NCBI GenBank assembly: GCA_045646245.1
Contig: JAZRKJ010000049.1
Span: forward strand, 1-56,008
Direction of reading: 5' to 3'
DNA from: SIG607 sp045646245
GTDB lineage: Bacteria; Bacillota; Clostridia; Oscillospirales; Acutalibacteraceae
Length of the DNA stretch: 56,008 nucleotides
The position numbers were made by a program, and so were the translations under genes. The notes beneath the pieces were generated by a model. The model saw nothing but the letters and a program-made list of their open reading frames with translations, was not told the DNA's origin and did no database searches. This document shows positions 23,677 to 33,230 of this stretch, piece by piece (within the stretch, counting starts at the first letter, position 1; each line of letters opens with the position of its first letter).

Positions 23677-24356
23677 TACGGTTCTATTCCCATAAGACGC
23701 AAAGCATCCCTTGCCGCCATTTGCTCGGCGCGTTTCTTTGTTTTGCCCGTTCCGGTTCCGATAACACTTGAATTAAGAAGAACGTCAACCGTAAAGGATT
23801 TATTATGGTCTGGGCCGCATTCTGCCGAAAGCACGTAGGTAAGACGTTCTTCGGGATTGCGCTGAATAACTTCCTGCAAAGTAGTTTTATAATCGTGAAA
23901 AACTTCGTCTTCGGTGTGATTGAGTTCATCTTTCACAAAGCGAAGCACGTGTTCTCTGGCAATGTCCATACCGCCGTCAATATACATAGCGGCAAGCACT
24001 GCTTCAAAGGCGTCGGCAAGAATAGAGTTTCTTTCCCTTCCGCCGCACTGTTCTTCACCTTTACCAAGCAGCAAAAACTGACCCATTTCAAGTTCTCTTG
24101 CAAAATTGCAAAGAGATTTTTCGCAAACCAAGGACGCCCTCAATTTAGTAAGCTCACCTTCGGGCTTGTCTTTGAATTTATTGTAGAGATAATCGGCAAC
24201 AACTACTGAAAGAACCGCATCGCCCAAAAATTCAAGCCTTTCGTTGGAGCCCAAGGGAGAATGGGTTTCGTTAGCATAAGACGAATGACTCAGCGCATTA
24301 CGGAGAAGTTCTTTATTTTTAAAATTGTAACGCAGATTTTCTTCAAGTTTTTTCAT
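23676..24356 (-). CDS. rnc: ribonuclease III
   Basis: 226 aa. Catalytic signature NERLEFLGDAVLSV is near residue 35 and the C-terminal dsRNA-binding domain ends with KKRAEQMAARDAL. The start is ATG 24356 with GAGG six bp upstream; an in-frame ATG 36 bases earlier lies inside plsX and lacks an SD. It processes rRNA precursors and structured mRNAs. It starts directly after the plsX stop. Confidence 0.96.
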   Translation of the reverse strand: MKKLEENLRYNFKNKELLRNALSHSSYANETHSPLGSNERLEFLGDAVLSVVVADYLYNKFKDKPEGELTKLRASLVCEKSLCNFARELEMGQFLLLGKGEEQCGGRERNSILADAFEAVLAAMYIDGGMDIAREHVLRFVKDELNHTEDEVFHDYKTTLQEVIQRNPEERLTYVLSAECGPDHNKSFTVDVLLNSSVIGTGTGKTKKRAEQMAARDALRLMGIEP

Positions 24357-24357
24357 A

Positions 24358-25359
24358 TTAAGCCTCTTCGGCAATTTTTTCAAGGCCTTCACTTATAGCC
24401 TCGATAACCTTGCCTTCATAAAAATATTTAGCCTGCCTTACGGCGTTTTTAATTGCTTTTGCGTCGGAATTTCCGTGAGCTTTCACAATAGGCTTTTTAA
24501 CACCCAAAAGCAAAGCGCCGCCCACTTCGGAGCTGTCCATTTTGCTTTTAATTCCGTAGAGTCCTTTTTTTAGTATACCCGCCGCAAGTTTATTGATTAT
24601 GTTCTTATAAAATACTCCTTTAAGCATTTTAAAGAGAGCGGAAGCAGTACCTTCAATAAGCTTTAAAGCAATATTACCCGTAAAGCCATCGGTAATAACG
24701 GCGTCACAAACACCTTTTGGCATTTCACGCGATTCCACGTTACCCACAAAGTTAACGGGAGCTTTTTGAAGAAGCGCATAAGCCTCTTTTTGAAGCTCTC
24801 CGCCCTTTGTATCTTCAGTACCTATATTAAGAAGACCGATTTTGGGGTTATCTCTGCCTTCCACGTTCTGTAGATACGCACTTGCCATAACGGCAAACTG
24901 CTGAAGCATTTCGGGTCGGCATTCTGCATTTGCGCCCATATCCATAAGCATATATGAAGAATCGGGCGAAGGAATCATAGATGCAAGAGCGGGACGTTTT
25001 ATTCCTTTAATACGTTTTACAATAAGAGTACCGCCTACGACAACGGCGCCGGTACTGCCTGCAGAAACAAAAGCATCCGCCTTTCCTTCGCTTAAAAGAT
25101 TAAAAGCGACCGCCATAGACGAATTTTTGTGAGTTTTCAAAAGAGAAGTAGGTTCATCGTGCATTGAAATAACGTCTTCGGTGTGTACGATTTCCAGTTC
25201 ATCAAAATGAAGATTATTTTCTTTAATATAATCCTTAATAACCTTTTCGTCACCGGTAAGAATAATACCTACGCCAAGCTCTTTTTGAGCAAGTGCAGCA
25301 CCTTCTATTGGTGCGGCAGGCGCGTTATCTCCACCAAAAGCATCAATTACTATTTTCAT
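24358..25359 (-). CDS. plsX: phosphate acyltransferase PlsX
   Basis: 333 aa. It begins MKIVIDAFGGDNAP, the family's standard N-terminus, and contains NIGTEDTKG and DGFTGNIALKL. It converts acyl-ACP to acyl-phosphate for phospholipid synthesis. I chose ATG 25359 (eight bp after GGGGG) over ATG 25365, which is too close to the SD. The start overlaps the trmFO 3' end by 17 bp. Confidence 0.95.
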   Translation of the reverse strand: MKIVIDAFGGDNAPAAPIEGAALAQKELGVGIILTGDEKVIKDYIKENNLHFDELEIVHTEDVISMHDEPTSLLKTHKNSSMAVAFNLLSEGKADAFVSAGSTGAVVVGGTLIVKRIKGIKRPALASMIPSPDSSYMLMDMGANAECRPEMLQQFAVMASAYLQNVEGRDNPKIGLLNIGTEDTKGGELQKEAYALLQKAPVNFVGNVESREMPKGVCDAVITDGFTGNIALKLIEGTASALFKMLKGVFYKNIINKLAAGILKKGLYGIKSKMDSSEVGGALLLGVKKPIVKAHGNSDAKAIKNAVRQAKYFYEGKVIEAISEGLEKIAEEA

Positions 25360-26671
25360 TTTCATTTCCCCCAATATGCTCGTCAAACCATTTAAGAGAT
25401 CGGTTTGACAAAGCGGCATATCTTTCACGTTTGTCTCTTATATGCTCTTCCAAAGACGGAAGAATTCCGAAATTTGCCCCCATTGGTTGAAGATTTTCAA
25501 CAGTTGGGTCGGTTATATAAGAAAGCAATGCTCCTATCATTGTAAAATCAGGCAAAATAATTCCTTTTTTACCGCTAAGCTGCATTACGGCGTTTATACC
25601 CGCAATTATACCCGAAGCGGCAGATTCCATATATCCTTCCACGCCTGTCATTTGACCTGCGAAGAAAATATTTTCATTCATTCTAAGGGATAAATTACCG
25701 TTCAAAAGTTTTGCAGAATTTATAAAAGTATTGCGGTGCATTACTCCGTAACGCACAATTTCGCAATTTTCAAGCCCCGGTATAAGTGAAAACACTCTTT
25801 TTTGCTCGGGGAATTTAAGATTAGTTTGAAAACCCACAAGGTTAAACAACGAAGCCTCTGCATTTTCGCGTCTTAACTGCACCACTGCCCAAGGGCGGTG
25901 ACCGGTTCTCGGGTCTTTAAGGCCTACCGGTTTTAAAGGGCCGAAACGTATGGAATCCTCCCCGCGTTTTGCAAGAACTTCCACCGGCATACAGCCTTCG
26001 TAAACCGTAAGAGGACGGTCAAAATCTTTAAGAGGAGCGCTTTCTGCGTTAATAAGCTCTTTATGAAAAAGCTCGTATTCCTCTTTGTTCATGGGACAGT
26101 TGATATAATCGTCATCACCTTTTCCGTAACGGGAGGCAAAAAAAGCCTTTTCAAAATCAATACTTTCCTTTGTAACAATAGGTGCCGCGGCGTCATAAAA
26201 GCTTAAATGCTCTTCGCCCAGGTATTCTCTTATTGATTCAGCTAATTTCTCGTCGGTAAGCGGGCCGGTAGCAATTACGCAAATACCATCTGTCGGAACA
26301 GCGTCAACACGCTTGTTTACTACCGTTATGTTGGGATGAGCGGTTATCTTTTCGGTAATATACTTTGAAAAGATGTTACGGTCGACCGCCAAAGCGCCGC
26401 CTGCCGCAACAGAAGAAACTGCCGCCGCTTCAAGACAAACAGAACCCAACCTGCGCATTTCTTCCTTTAGAAGCCCCGCCGCAGAATCAACACGCGATGC
26501 TTTAAGGGAATTTGAACACACAAGCTCCCCAAAAAAATCACTGTGGTGAGCGGGGGTTTTGCTTTCAGGTTTCATTTCAAAAAGAGTAACTTTATACCCT
26601 TTGTTAGCAATTTGCCAAGCCGCTTCGCAACCTGCAAGTCCCGCACCTATAACCTTTATTTTATCAGTCAT
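25343..26671 (-). CDS. trmFO: methylenetetrahydrofolate-tRNA-(uracil-5-)-methyltransferase TrmFO
   Basis: 442 aa. The N-terminal FAD motif is GAGLAGCEAAWQIANKG; 'HHSDFFGELVCSNSLKA' near 42 and 'FAGQMTGVEGYMESAASG' near 335 are TrmFO-specific. It makes ribothymidine-54 in tRNA using folate and FAD. It starts two bases after the topA stop. Confidence 0.96.
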   Translation of the reverse strand: MTDKIKVIGAGLAGCEAAWQIANKGYKVTLFEMKPESKTPAHHSDFFGELVCSNSLKASRVDSAAGLLKEEMRRLGSVCLEAAAVSSVAAGGALAVDRNIFSKYITEKITAHPNITVVNKRVDAVPTDGICVIATGPLTDEKLAESIREYLGEEHLSFYDAAAPIVTKESIDFEKAFFASRYGKGDDDYINCPMNKEEYELFHKELINAESAPLKDFDRPLTVYEGCMPVEVLAKRGEDSIRFGPLKPVGLKDPRTGHRPWAVVQLRRENAEASLFNLVGFQTNLKFPEQKRVFSLIPGLENCEIVRYGVMHRNTFINSAKLLNGNLSLRMNENIFFAGQMTGVEGYMESAASGIIAGINAVMQLSGKKGIILPDFTMIGALLSYITDPTVENLQPMGANFGILPSLEEHIRDKRERYAALSNRSLKWFDEHIGGNENENSN

Positions 26672-26673
26672 AA

Positions 26674-28749
26674 TTATTTCTTCTTTGTTTGACGGGTAGA
26701 ACAGGAAGCATTCATACAGTATTTTCTTCCTTTAAGTCCGAGTATGATATACGAACCGCATTCCTTACAAGTTTCTCCGCTGGGAAGACCGGGCGAAGCG
26801 AAATCACATTCAGGGAACTTAGAGCAACCGTAGAATTTTTTACCCGTCTTTTTGGAAACACGGCGAAGAAGCTCGGCGCCGCATTTAGGACAAGGCTGAG
26901 TAACCTTTTCAGCAGGCATTGGTTTGGTTGTTTTACATTCAGGATAACCGGGACAGGCAAGGAATTTGCCGAAGCGTCCGTTTTTAACAACCATTTTTCT
27001 GCCGCAATTCTCACAAACCTCGTCAGTCTCGGTGTCCGGCACCTTAACCTTTACGCCGTTTGTAGAATCCTCCGCCTTTTTAAGATTTACGGCAAAATCC
27101 TTATAGAAACGGTCAACGGTTTCTATCCAGCCGATTTCACCCTCACCTATTTTATCAAGGCTTTGTTCCATACCGGCGGTAAACTTAACGTCTACGATTT
27201 TCTTAAAGTATTCGGCAATAAGGTCTGTAACAACCATTCCAAGCTTGGTGGGCTTAAAGGATTTCTTTTCCTTTTCAATATAATCTCTTTGAACAATATT
27301 GGAAATAATCGGCGCGTAGGTAGACGGACGGCCAATACCGTTGTCTTCAAGCGCTTTGGTAAGAGTAGATTCGTTATATCTGGCGGGCGGCTGAGTAAAG
27401 TGTTGCGCAGGAGTAATAGCCTTACACTTTAATTTTTCACCCGCAGAGAGCTCGGGGAGAGCCACCTCACCTTGGTCGTCGCCTTCTTTAAAGTCATCGT
27501 AAAGAACGGTAAAGCCGTCGAATTTAACGGTATAACCACTTGCTTTAAACAAGTAATCACCCGCAAGAATATCAACCGATACCGTGTCTTGTAAACAGTT
27601 TTCCATTTGAGATGCAATAAAACGCTCCCAGATAAGCTTGTATAATTTATACTGTTCGGCAGTAAGAGAAGCTTTGAGTTTTTCGGGGTCCATATCAATA
27701 AGAGTAGGTCTTATTGCTTCGTGGGCATCTTGAGCATCGTTTTTGCTCTTATAAACGCGAGGCTTCTTTGGTACGTATTTTTCGCCGTAAGAAGAACGAA
27801 TATACTTTTCAGCTGCGCTTCTCGCTTCGGCTGCAACACGTAAGGAGTCGGTTCTCATATAGGTAATAAGACCGGTCATACCCACACCCGGCACGTCAAC
27901 GCCTTCGTAAAGCTGTTGAGCAATACGCATTGTACGAAGACCGGTAAAATTAAGTCTGCGTGCCGCTTCTTGCTGTAAAGTAGAGGTAATAAAGGGCGGA
28001 AGCGGCTGTTTCTTTCTAACGCCCTTTTTAATGGACTGAACGGTAAAATCCTTATCGTTCAAACCGTTTACTATTTCCTCGGCTTGTTCACCGCTTACTA
28101 CGGCAACCTTTTCGCCGTCGGCAGTACCGTAAAATTTAGCAAGAATATTTCTTTGTTTAAAGAGCTTTGCATCAATTGTCCAGTACTCTTCGGGTACGAA
28201 TTTTTCAATTTCCCTTTCGCGGTCAACAACAAGCTTTAAAGCAACCGACTGAACTCTGCCGGCAGAAAGACCGCGTCTTACCTTTTTCCAAAGAAAAGGA
28301 CTTAATTTATATCCAACAATACGGTCCAAAACTCTTCTTGCCTGTTGAGCGTCAACAAGGCTCATATCAATTTTTTTAGGATTCTTCATACCCGCTTCTA
28401 CGCCGGTTTTAGTAATTTCATTAAAACAAACACGCAGCGGACTGTTCATATCAAGAGCCAATATCTGAGCCAAGTGCCAAGAAATTGCTTCGCCTTCGCG
28501 GTCAGGGTCGGTTGCAAGATAAACCTGTTCGCTGTTTGCGGCAGCCTCACGAAGCTGTTTGATAAGCTCCTTCTTGTCGCTCATTTCGGTATATTTAGGT
28601 TCATATCCGTTTTCGATATCAACACCCATTTTTGATTTAGGAAGGTCTCTGACGTGGCCTTTTGACGCCATAACGGTATAGTCGCTGCCCAAGTACTTTT
28701 GAATACTTTTTTGTTTACCGGGAGACTCGATAATAACCAGTTTAGACAT
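26674..28749 (-). CDS. topA: DNA topoisomerase I (type IA)
   Basis: 691 aa. It has a Toprim domain (VIIESPGKQKSIQKYLG, then DPDREGEAISWH), the catalytic Tyr in GLITYMRTDS near 300, and three C-terminal zinc-ribbon modules (CENC..C..C, CPKC..C..C, CKEC..C..C). The start is ATG 28749 with GGAG nine bp upstream; the frame is open further but those codons lie inside dprA. It relaxes negative supercoils. Confidence 0.96.
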   Translation of the reverse strand: MSKLVIIESPGKQKSIQKYLGSDYTVMASKGHVRDLPKSKMGVDIENGYEPKYTEMSDKKELIKQLREAAANSEQVYLATDPDREGEAISWHLAQILALDMNSPLRVCFNEITKTGVEAGMKNPKKIDMSLVDAQQARRVLDRIVGYKLSPFLWKKVRRGLSAGRVQSVALKLVVDREREIEKFVPEEYWTIDAKLFKQRNILAKFYGTADGEKVAVVSGEQAEEIVNGLNDKDFTVQSIKKGVRKKQPLPPFITSTLQQEAARRLNFTGLRTMRIAQQLYEGVDVPGVGMTGLITYMRTDSLRVAAEARSAAEKYIRSSYGEKYVPKKPRVYKSKNDAQDAHEAIRPTLIDMDPEKLKASLTAEQYKLYKLIWERFIASQMENCLQDTVSVDILAGDYLFKASGYTVKFDGFTVLYDDFKEGDDQGEVALPELSAGEKLKCKAITPAQHFTQPPARYNESTLTKALEDNGIGRPSTYAPIISNIVQRDYIEKEKKSFKPTKLGMVVTDLIAEYFKKIVDVKFTAGMEQSLDKIGEGEIGWIETVDRFYKDFAVNLKKAEDSTNGVKVKVPDTETDEVCENCGRKMVVKNGRFGKFLACPGYPECKTTKPMPAEKVTQPCPKCGAELLRRVSKKTGKKFYGCSKFPECDFASPGLPSGETCKECGSYIILGLKGRKYCMNASCSTRQTKKK

Positions 28750-28768
28750 AAGATAACTCCTTCTTTTG

Positions 28769-29992
28769 TTAATTAAGGGTATATCTGCCACCGGGGAGCG
28801 AACGAATAAAACCAAACAGTTCAAGTTCTCCCAAAGCAGACAAAATCATATTAGCGTTCATTTCGGGATTCAGCAAATCATCACAAGTAAAAATTTGCTT
28901 ATCTAATTGATTATATATTATTTTTGCGTTTTTGGAAAGGCTTTCGGGCAATATTTTTTTAACAATTTTATTTTTTTCATTTAAAGCGAGCTCTTTTGCC
29001 GTTTCCTTCTTTAATTTATAAGGTGGTTTTAATACCTTTTCTTTCTTATTTTCAGAAATTTTTTCATACTCTTTTATAGAAGGCAAAGGTTTTTCCAATG
29101 CCTTTTCGATACTTATTTTATCGCCCAGCTTATAAGTATATTCCGAAAAAATATCATTAAGGTCGATTACAGGCTTTGCACCGTCACGTAAAAGCTGGTT
29201 AGTACCCTCACAGCTTTCAATTCCCGGTCTGCCCGGAATAACAAAAACGTCCTTGTTTTGTTCCGTTGCATAAGCAGCTGTTATAAGAGCGCCGCTTTTT
29301 ACGGGGGCTTCTATTATAACGGTGCCCACAGCAAGTGCCGAAAGCAAACGGTTTCTTATAAAGAAAGAACGTTTTGTAACCGGTGTGTCCGGCGGAAATT
29401 CCGTAATAAGACAGCCGCCTTTTCTGACAACGTCTTCTCTCAGCTTTTCGTTACCTTTTAAATACCGGGCGCCAAAACCGTTTGGCAAAACAGCAACCGT
29501 AATACCGCCTGAAAGCATAGCGCCGATATGGGCGTAAGTATCGCTTCCTTTTGCGCCGCCGCTCACTATAACGAAACCGCCGCGGCTTAATCTGCCGCTT
29601 AAAGAATACGCGCATTTTGCACCGTATTCGCTTACTTCACGCGTACCCACAACACACATAACCGGAATATTGTCAAAATCGGGGAAAGTACCCTTTACGT
29701 ATAAAGCGTAAGGCGGATTATCTATATTTAAAAGACATTTCGGATATAAATTATCGTCAGGGGTAATAACCGTAACGTTTTCACGCTGACATTTATCCCT
29801 TAAAGATTTTGCGGTACTTAACGGCGTTTTATTCAGCGCTTCCAATTCCTTTTTATTAAAAATACAAGAAGCGCTTCTTCCCGCGTCACCCGCTTCATAA
29901 ACCTTCCTTGCGGAAGTAAAAACGGATATTATTTCATGAAAACGGTTATTTCCCGCTCCGAGAGCGCATTGAAGCCACAACCAATATATCAT
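28769..29992 (-). CDS. dprA: DNA-processing protein DprA
   Basis: 407 aa. The central Rossmann/DprA domain has VVGTREVSEYG, IVSGGAKGSD, LPNGFGARYL and FVIPGRPGIESCEGTNQLLRDGAK. The C-terminus is a winged-helix-like tail separated by a Lys/Glu-rich linker. It loads RecA on incoming single-stranded DNA. It overlaps the upstream methyltransferase by four bp; the dprA-topA-trmFO order is common in Bacillota. Confidence 0.95.
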   Translation of the reverse strand: MIYWLWLQCALGAGNNRFHEIISVFTSARKVYEAGDAGRSASCIFNKKELEALNKTPLSTAKSLRDKCQRENVTVITPDDNLYPKCLLNIDNPPYALYVKGTFPDFDNIPVMCVVGTREVSEYGAKCAYSLSGRLSRGGFVIVSGGAKGSDTYAHIGAMLSGGITVAVLPNGFGARYLKGNEKLREDVVRKGGCLITEFPPDTPVTKRSFFIRNRLLSALAVGTVIIEAPVKSGALITAAYATEQNKDVFVIPGRPGIESCEGTNQLLRDGAKPVIDLNDIFSEYTYKLGDKISIEKALEKPLPSIKEYEKISENKKEKVLKPPYKLKKETAKELALNEKNKIVKKILPESLSKNAKIIYNQLDKQIFTCDDLLNPEMNANMILSALGELELFGFIRSLPGGRYTLN

Positions 29993-30765
29993 TTAACCAT
30001 CTCCCACATAACAATAGAAGCGGCAGCAGCGGCATTAAGCGATTCTGCCCTGCCCTTCATTGGAATGGTTATACTTTTATTGCACGCGCAAACAGTATTT
30101 TCGGTAATTCCGTTTGCTTCATTGCCGATAATACATATACAGCCGCCGTCAAAAGGAACATCTCCTATTTTTTCGGCTTGTCCGTGAGCCACGCAAGCGT
30201 AGCTTTTAACTCCGCAATTTTTAACAAACTCTGACATATTCTCAGTGAAAATTAACGGAAGACGCAACAAAGTACCCATTGACGCACGCAACGACTTAGG
30301 GCTGTACGGGTCACAAGAGTCAAGGGTCATAATTATTCCGTCAATACCCAGCGCTTCTGCAGTACGGGCAATTGCGCCAAGATTTGAAGGGTCTTGAAGA
30401 TTTTCCAGCGCAATATACTTTTTATCTTGCGAAATTTCTTTTACCCGAGCAGGAATTTCAGCAACGGCAAATATTCCTTGAGTAGAAACAGTATCGGAAA
30501 TACTTTTGGCAACAGAGCTGCTTATTATAGCTTTGTATTCCGACGAAAGAGCGAACTTTTTAATATCAGACGGGTGTTTTTCGTAAGCCTCTTTGGTTAC
30601 AAACAGCTCCAAAAGGCAAATACCGTTATCCGCGGCATCGTCTATTGTACGAAGACCTTCGAGAACAAAAACACCTTCTTCACGGCGAAAACGCGAAGAT
30701 TTCTGCAACTTTATTACCCGCTTTATACGTGCGTTATCTTTAGCGGAAATTTCTACAAATTGCAT
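29989..30765 (-). CDS. SpoU/TrmH-family RNA 2'-O-methyltransferase
   Basis: 258 aa. The N-terminal substrate-binding region (QKSSRFRREEGVFVLEGLRTIDDA) is followed by a SPOUT domain with the knot motifs LQDPSNLGAIARTAEALG, IIGNEANGI and IPMKGRAESLNAAAAASI. It is an rRNA or tRNA ribose methyltransferase, close to RlmB/TsnR-type enzymes; the exact target is unknown. It is the first gene of the long run down to leuS, and the terminator after rplT precedes it. Confidence 0.92.
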   Translation of the reverse strand: MQFVEISAKDNARIKRVIKLQKSSRFRREEGVFVLEGLRTIDDAADNGICLLELFVTKEAYEKHPSDIKKFALSSEYKAIISSSVAKSISDTVSTQGIFAVAEIPARVKEISQDKKYIALENLQDPSNLGAIARTAEALGIDGIIMTLDSCDPYSPKSLRASMGTLLRLPLIFTENMSEFVKNCGVKSYACVAHGQAEKIGDVPFDGGCICIIGNEANGITENTVCACNKSITIPMKGRAESLNAAAAASIVMWEMVK

Positions 30766-30795
30766 AATTTTTTCTCCCTTCTAATATTAAAAAAT

Positions 30796-30819
30796 TCGCC
30801 CAAGAATGGCCTTGGGCGA
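30796..30819 (-). terminator. terminator after rplT
   Basis: TCGCCCAAG / CTTGGGCGA is a 9-bp stem followed on the minus strand by ATTTTTTAA. Only 30 bp remain before the methyltransferase start, with no promoter visible, so partial read-through into the long operon is likely. Confidence 0.85.
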
Positions 30820-30824
30820 TTTAA

Positions 30825-31184
30825 TTATTTTGCTAAAGCTTTTTTAGCTTGTTCAGCAATTGCTGCGAAACCTTCAGCGTCATTTACTGCGATTTCAGCA
30901 AGCATTTTACGGTTAATTTGAACACCTGCAACCTTGAGACCGTTCATCAAGGTAGAATAGTTCATACCGTTCATTTTAGCAGCGGCAGAAATTCTGGTAA
31001 TCCAAAGACGACGGAAGTCGCGCTTCTTAAGACGACGACCTACGTAAGCGTAGTTACCGGATTTCATTACAGCTTCTTTTGCTGTTTTAAAGAGCTTAGA
31101 CTTTGCTCCAAAATAACCTTTAGAAAGTTTTAAAATCTTTTTTCTTCTTTTGCGTGTTGCTAACGCACCTTTAATACGTGCCAT
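30825..31184 (-). CDS. rplT: 50S ribosomal protein L20
   Basis: 119 aa of the usual length, starting MARIKGALATRKRRKKILK with the basic N-terminal tail and 'LWITRISAAAKMNGMNYS'. L20 nucleates 23S rRNA folding and in Bacillota represses its own infC-rpmI-rplT operon through the leader. Confidence 0.98.
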   Translation of the reverse strand: MARIKGALATRKRRKKILKLSKGYFGAKSKLFKTAKEAVMKSGNYAYVGRRLKKRDFRRLWITRISAAAKMNGMNYSTLMNGLKVAGVQINRKMLAEIAVNDAEGFAAIAEQAKKALAK

Positions 31185-31211
31185 TTTCAGAAACCTCCAA
31201 TCAATTTACCC

Positions 31212-31409
31212 TTATTTATAAGGAATCATTTTCTTAACCGTTGCAACGTTTGTTACGTCGGTTAAAACTGTCTTGCGAAGATTTCTCTTACGCTTAGTAG
31301 TTTTCTTGTTAAGAATGTGAGACTTGAATGCGTGTGCACGTTTTACCTGACCGGTTTTGGTGAGTTTAAAACGTTTTTTAGCGCCACTGTGTGTTTTGAT
31401 CTTAGGCAT
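31212..31409 (-). CDS. rpmI: 50S ribosomal protein L35
   Basis: 65 aa. It starts MPKIKTHSGAKKRFKLT, the standard L35 N-terminus, with the HILNKKTTKRKRNLR segment. It lies between infC and rplT in the conserved order, 27 bp on each side. Confidence 0.98.
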   Translation of the reverse strand: MPKIKTHSGAKKRFKLTKTGQVKRAHAFKSHILNKKTTKRKRNLRKTVLTDVTNVATVKKMIPYK

Positions 31410-31436
31410 AATAAATCCTCCCTTTGAATATCTTGC

Positions 31437-31958
31437 TTATTTATTCGTTTTCGGTGCAAGGAACATAAGCATATTTCTGCCTTCCATTTTGGCAGGCTTT
31501 TCAATATTTGCAAATTCCCCACAATAGTCAGCAAACCGTGACATAGTTTCAAGGCCGATTTCAGGATGGCCCATTTCTCTGCCGCGAAAACGTATAGAAA
31601 CCTTTACCTTATCGCCACTCTTTAAGAAACGAATAGCTTGGTTACCTTTTGTTTCAAAATCGTGTGTGTCAATCGCAAGACCGAGACGCACCTCTTTGAT
31701 GTCAAAAGTTTTTTGATTCTTTTTAGCTTCTTTTTCACGTTTAGCCTGTTCGAAACGGTATTTACCGAAATCCATAATCTTACATACCGGCGGGTCGGCG
31801 TTGGGAGAAATATTGACAAGGTCAAGCTCTCTTTCATAAGCGGCGGCAATTGCTTCCTTTATAGGAAGAATACCAAGCTGCTTTCCGTCGGAATCAATTA
31901 CACGAACTTCTTTAAACCGTATTGCCTCATTAATGGCTACTTCTTTGCTGCTGATAAT
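31437..31958 (-). CDS. infC: translation initiation factor IF-3 (ATT start)
   Basis: 173 aa. The N-domain starts ISSKEVAINEAIRFKEVRVI, then the linker and C-domain with RFRGREMGHPEIG. No ATG/GTG/TTG sits at the conserved N-terminus; the GGAGG SD is followed after five bases by ATT ATC AGC. I therefore call ATT at 31958 (ATC next to it is the alternative). A rare AUU start is known for infC in other bacteria and permits self-regulation by IF-3. The upstream ATG at 32000 lies in the leader hairpin. Confidence 0.93.
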   Translation of the reverse strand: MISSKEVAINEAIRFKEVRVIDSDGKQLGILPIKEAIAAAYERELDLVNISPNADPPVCKIMDFGKYRFEQAKREKEAKKNQKTFDIKEVRLGLAIDTHDFETKGNQAIRFLKSGDKVKVSIRFRGREMGHPEIGLETMSRFADYCGEFANIEKPAKMEGRNMLMFLAPKTNK

Positions 31959-32110
31959 ACGCACCTCCAAAAAACAAAAGCGTGAACGAAACCCGTTCAC
32001 GCACCAAAAAATGACGAAATGATAATATCAGTTCGAAAAAAGTTGATGACCCTTTCAGACAAAACTTTAGGGTGAGAACGGACAGTTCTTCTTTTTGTAC
32101 CTAGTGATTT
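31959..32110 (-). promoter_or_regulatory. infC leader (putative L20-type autoregulatory leader with attenuator)
   Basis: ~150 nt lie between promoter and start. Visible helices are AGAAC/GTTCT and ACCC/GGGT, then GCGTGAACG-GGTTT-CGTTCACGC followed by TTTTGTTTTTT directly before the SD. The last is an intrinsic terminator placed as in known L20 leaders. I did not verify it against a covariance model. Confidence 0.7.
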
Positions 32111-32116
32111 TACCAC

Positions 32117-32145
32117 ATTGAATCTTTTATGTCAAGTGTTTTTTA
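32117..32145 (-). promoter_or_regulatory. sigma-A promoter of infC-rpmI-rplT
   Basis: TTGACA (32140-32145), 17 bp, TAAAAT (32117-32122), just after the mreB stop. Confidence 0.88.
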
Positions 32146-32149
32146 AAAT

Positions 32150-33172
32150 TTAATGAATTTCCAATTCTTTTATGGAGCGGGCTTGATAATTAATGTTTTT
32201 AAGAAGTCCGGGTTTAGAAATAGCCTTTGCCGCTCCCTTAACCAAACTGTATTCCGGATCAGCCACCGTTTTAACTTCTATTCCGGTATAATTGGCTATA
32301 AGGTCAGCCATACCGAACATTTTAGAGCCTCCGCCCACAAGATACAAGCCCTTCTTTTTAATATCCGCCACAAGGTCAGGTTCGGTTTGCTCAAGCACCT
32401 TTCTTATTGCGTTGCATATAGAAAGCGCGCTGTCGTTTAACTTTTTGTAAAGCTCACCCGACGTAATTTCGAACGCTTCGGGAAGACCGCTGAAAAGATT
32501 TCTTCCCTTTGCAATGGCGGTAATTTCAATTGGCCGCGGACTCACCGCGCCGATTTGAATTTTAATATTCTCTGCAGTTAATTCACCGATAGCAATATTA
32601 CGCTTACGGCGAACGTGATTAATGATTATATCGTCAAAATCGGAAGAAGCGGTTTTAAAGGAATCACAGGAAACAATTCCGCCCAAAGACAAAACCGCAA
32701 TATCGGTAGTACCTGCGCCAATATCAACAATCATACTGCCTTCAGGTACCGTAAAATCAACGCCCATTTCCACAGCAATAGCAACAGGCGCTTCCACAAC
32801 CGTAACGCTTCGTCCGCCTGCATCTTCAACAACGTTGGAAAGAGAGTGATGCTGAAGTTCGGTAAGACCCGTAGGAAGCGTTGCAACAACCTTCGGGCGT
32901 ATAACGTTTTTGCCGAAAACCTTTTCCATATAGTTTTTAAGCATTGCTCTTGCAATGTCGTAATCGGCAATAAGCCCATGCTGGATAGGGTGAATACATT
33001 CGAGGGTATCGGGAGTTCTGCCTAAAGTCTGTTTAGCTTTCTCGCCAAAATATATGGGCGCATAAGTTTCGGCATCAACCGTTACAATACTGGGCGCTTC
33101 AAAAAGAATCTTCGAATCGGAATAAATAACGGTTTTCGATGAACCTAAATCAATACCTATTTCGTTAGCCAT
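32150..33172 (-). CDS. mreB: rod-shape determining protein, MreB/Mbl family
   Basis: 340 aa actin-fold ATPase. The phosphate-1 loop is IDLGSSKTVIY at residues ~6-16, VDIGAGTTDIAVLSLGG (phosphate 2) is near 148, and YLVGGGSKM (adenosine motif) near 282. It polymerises at the membrane to guide lateral wall synthesis. The N-terminal motif departs from the common DLGTANTLVY, so it may be a divergent Mbl/MreBH-like paralog. No mreC/mreD follow. SD GGGAGG; own promoter at 33202-33230. Confidence 0.9.
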   Translation of the reverse strand: MANEIGIDLGSSKTVIYSDSKILFEAPSIVTVDAETYAPIYFGEKAKQTLGRTPDTLECIHPIQHGLIADYDIARAMLKNYMEKVFGKNVIRPKVVATLPTGLTELQHHSLSNVVEDAGGRSVTVVEAPVAIAVEMGVDFTVPEGSMIVDIGAGTTDIAVLSLGGIVSCDSFKTASSDFDDIIINHVRRKRNIAIGELTAENIKIQIGAVSPRPIEITAIAKGRNLFSGLPEAFEITSGELYKKLNDSALSICNAIRKVLEQTEPDLVADIKKKGLYLVGGGSKMFGMADLIANYTGIEVKTVADPEYSLVKGAAKAISKPGLLKNINYQARSIKELEIH

Positions 33173-33201
33173 ACTTTCCCTCCCTTTCTGCTTTGTATTT
33201 T

Positions 33202-33230
33202 ATTATATTAAATCTTGCCCGAATTTTCAA
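33202..33230 (-). promoter_or_regulatory. sigma-A promoter of mreB
   Basis: TTGAAA (33225-33230), 17 bp, TATAAT (33202-33207). The -35 overlaps the 3' end of comF. Confidence 0.85.
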
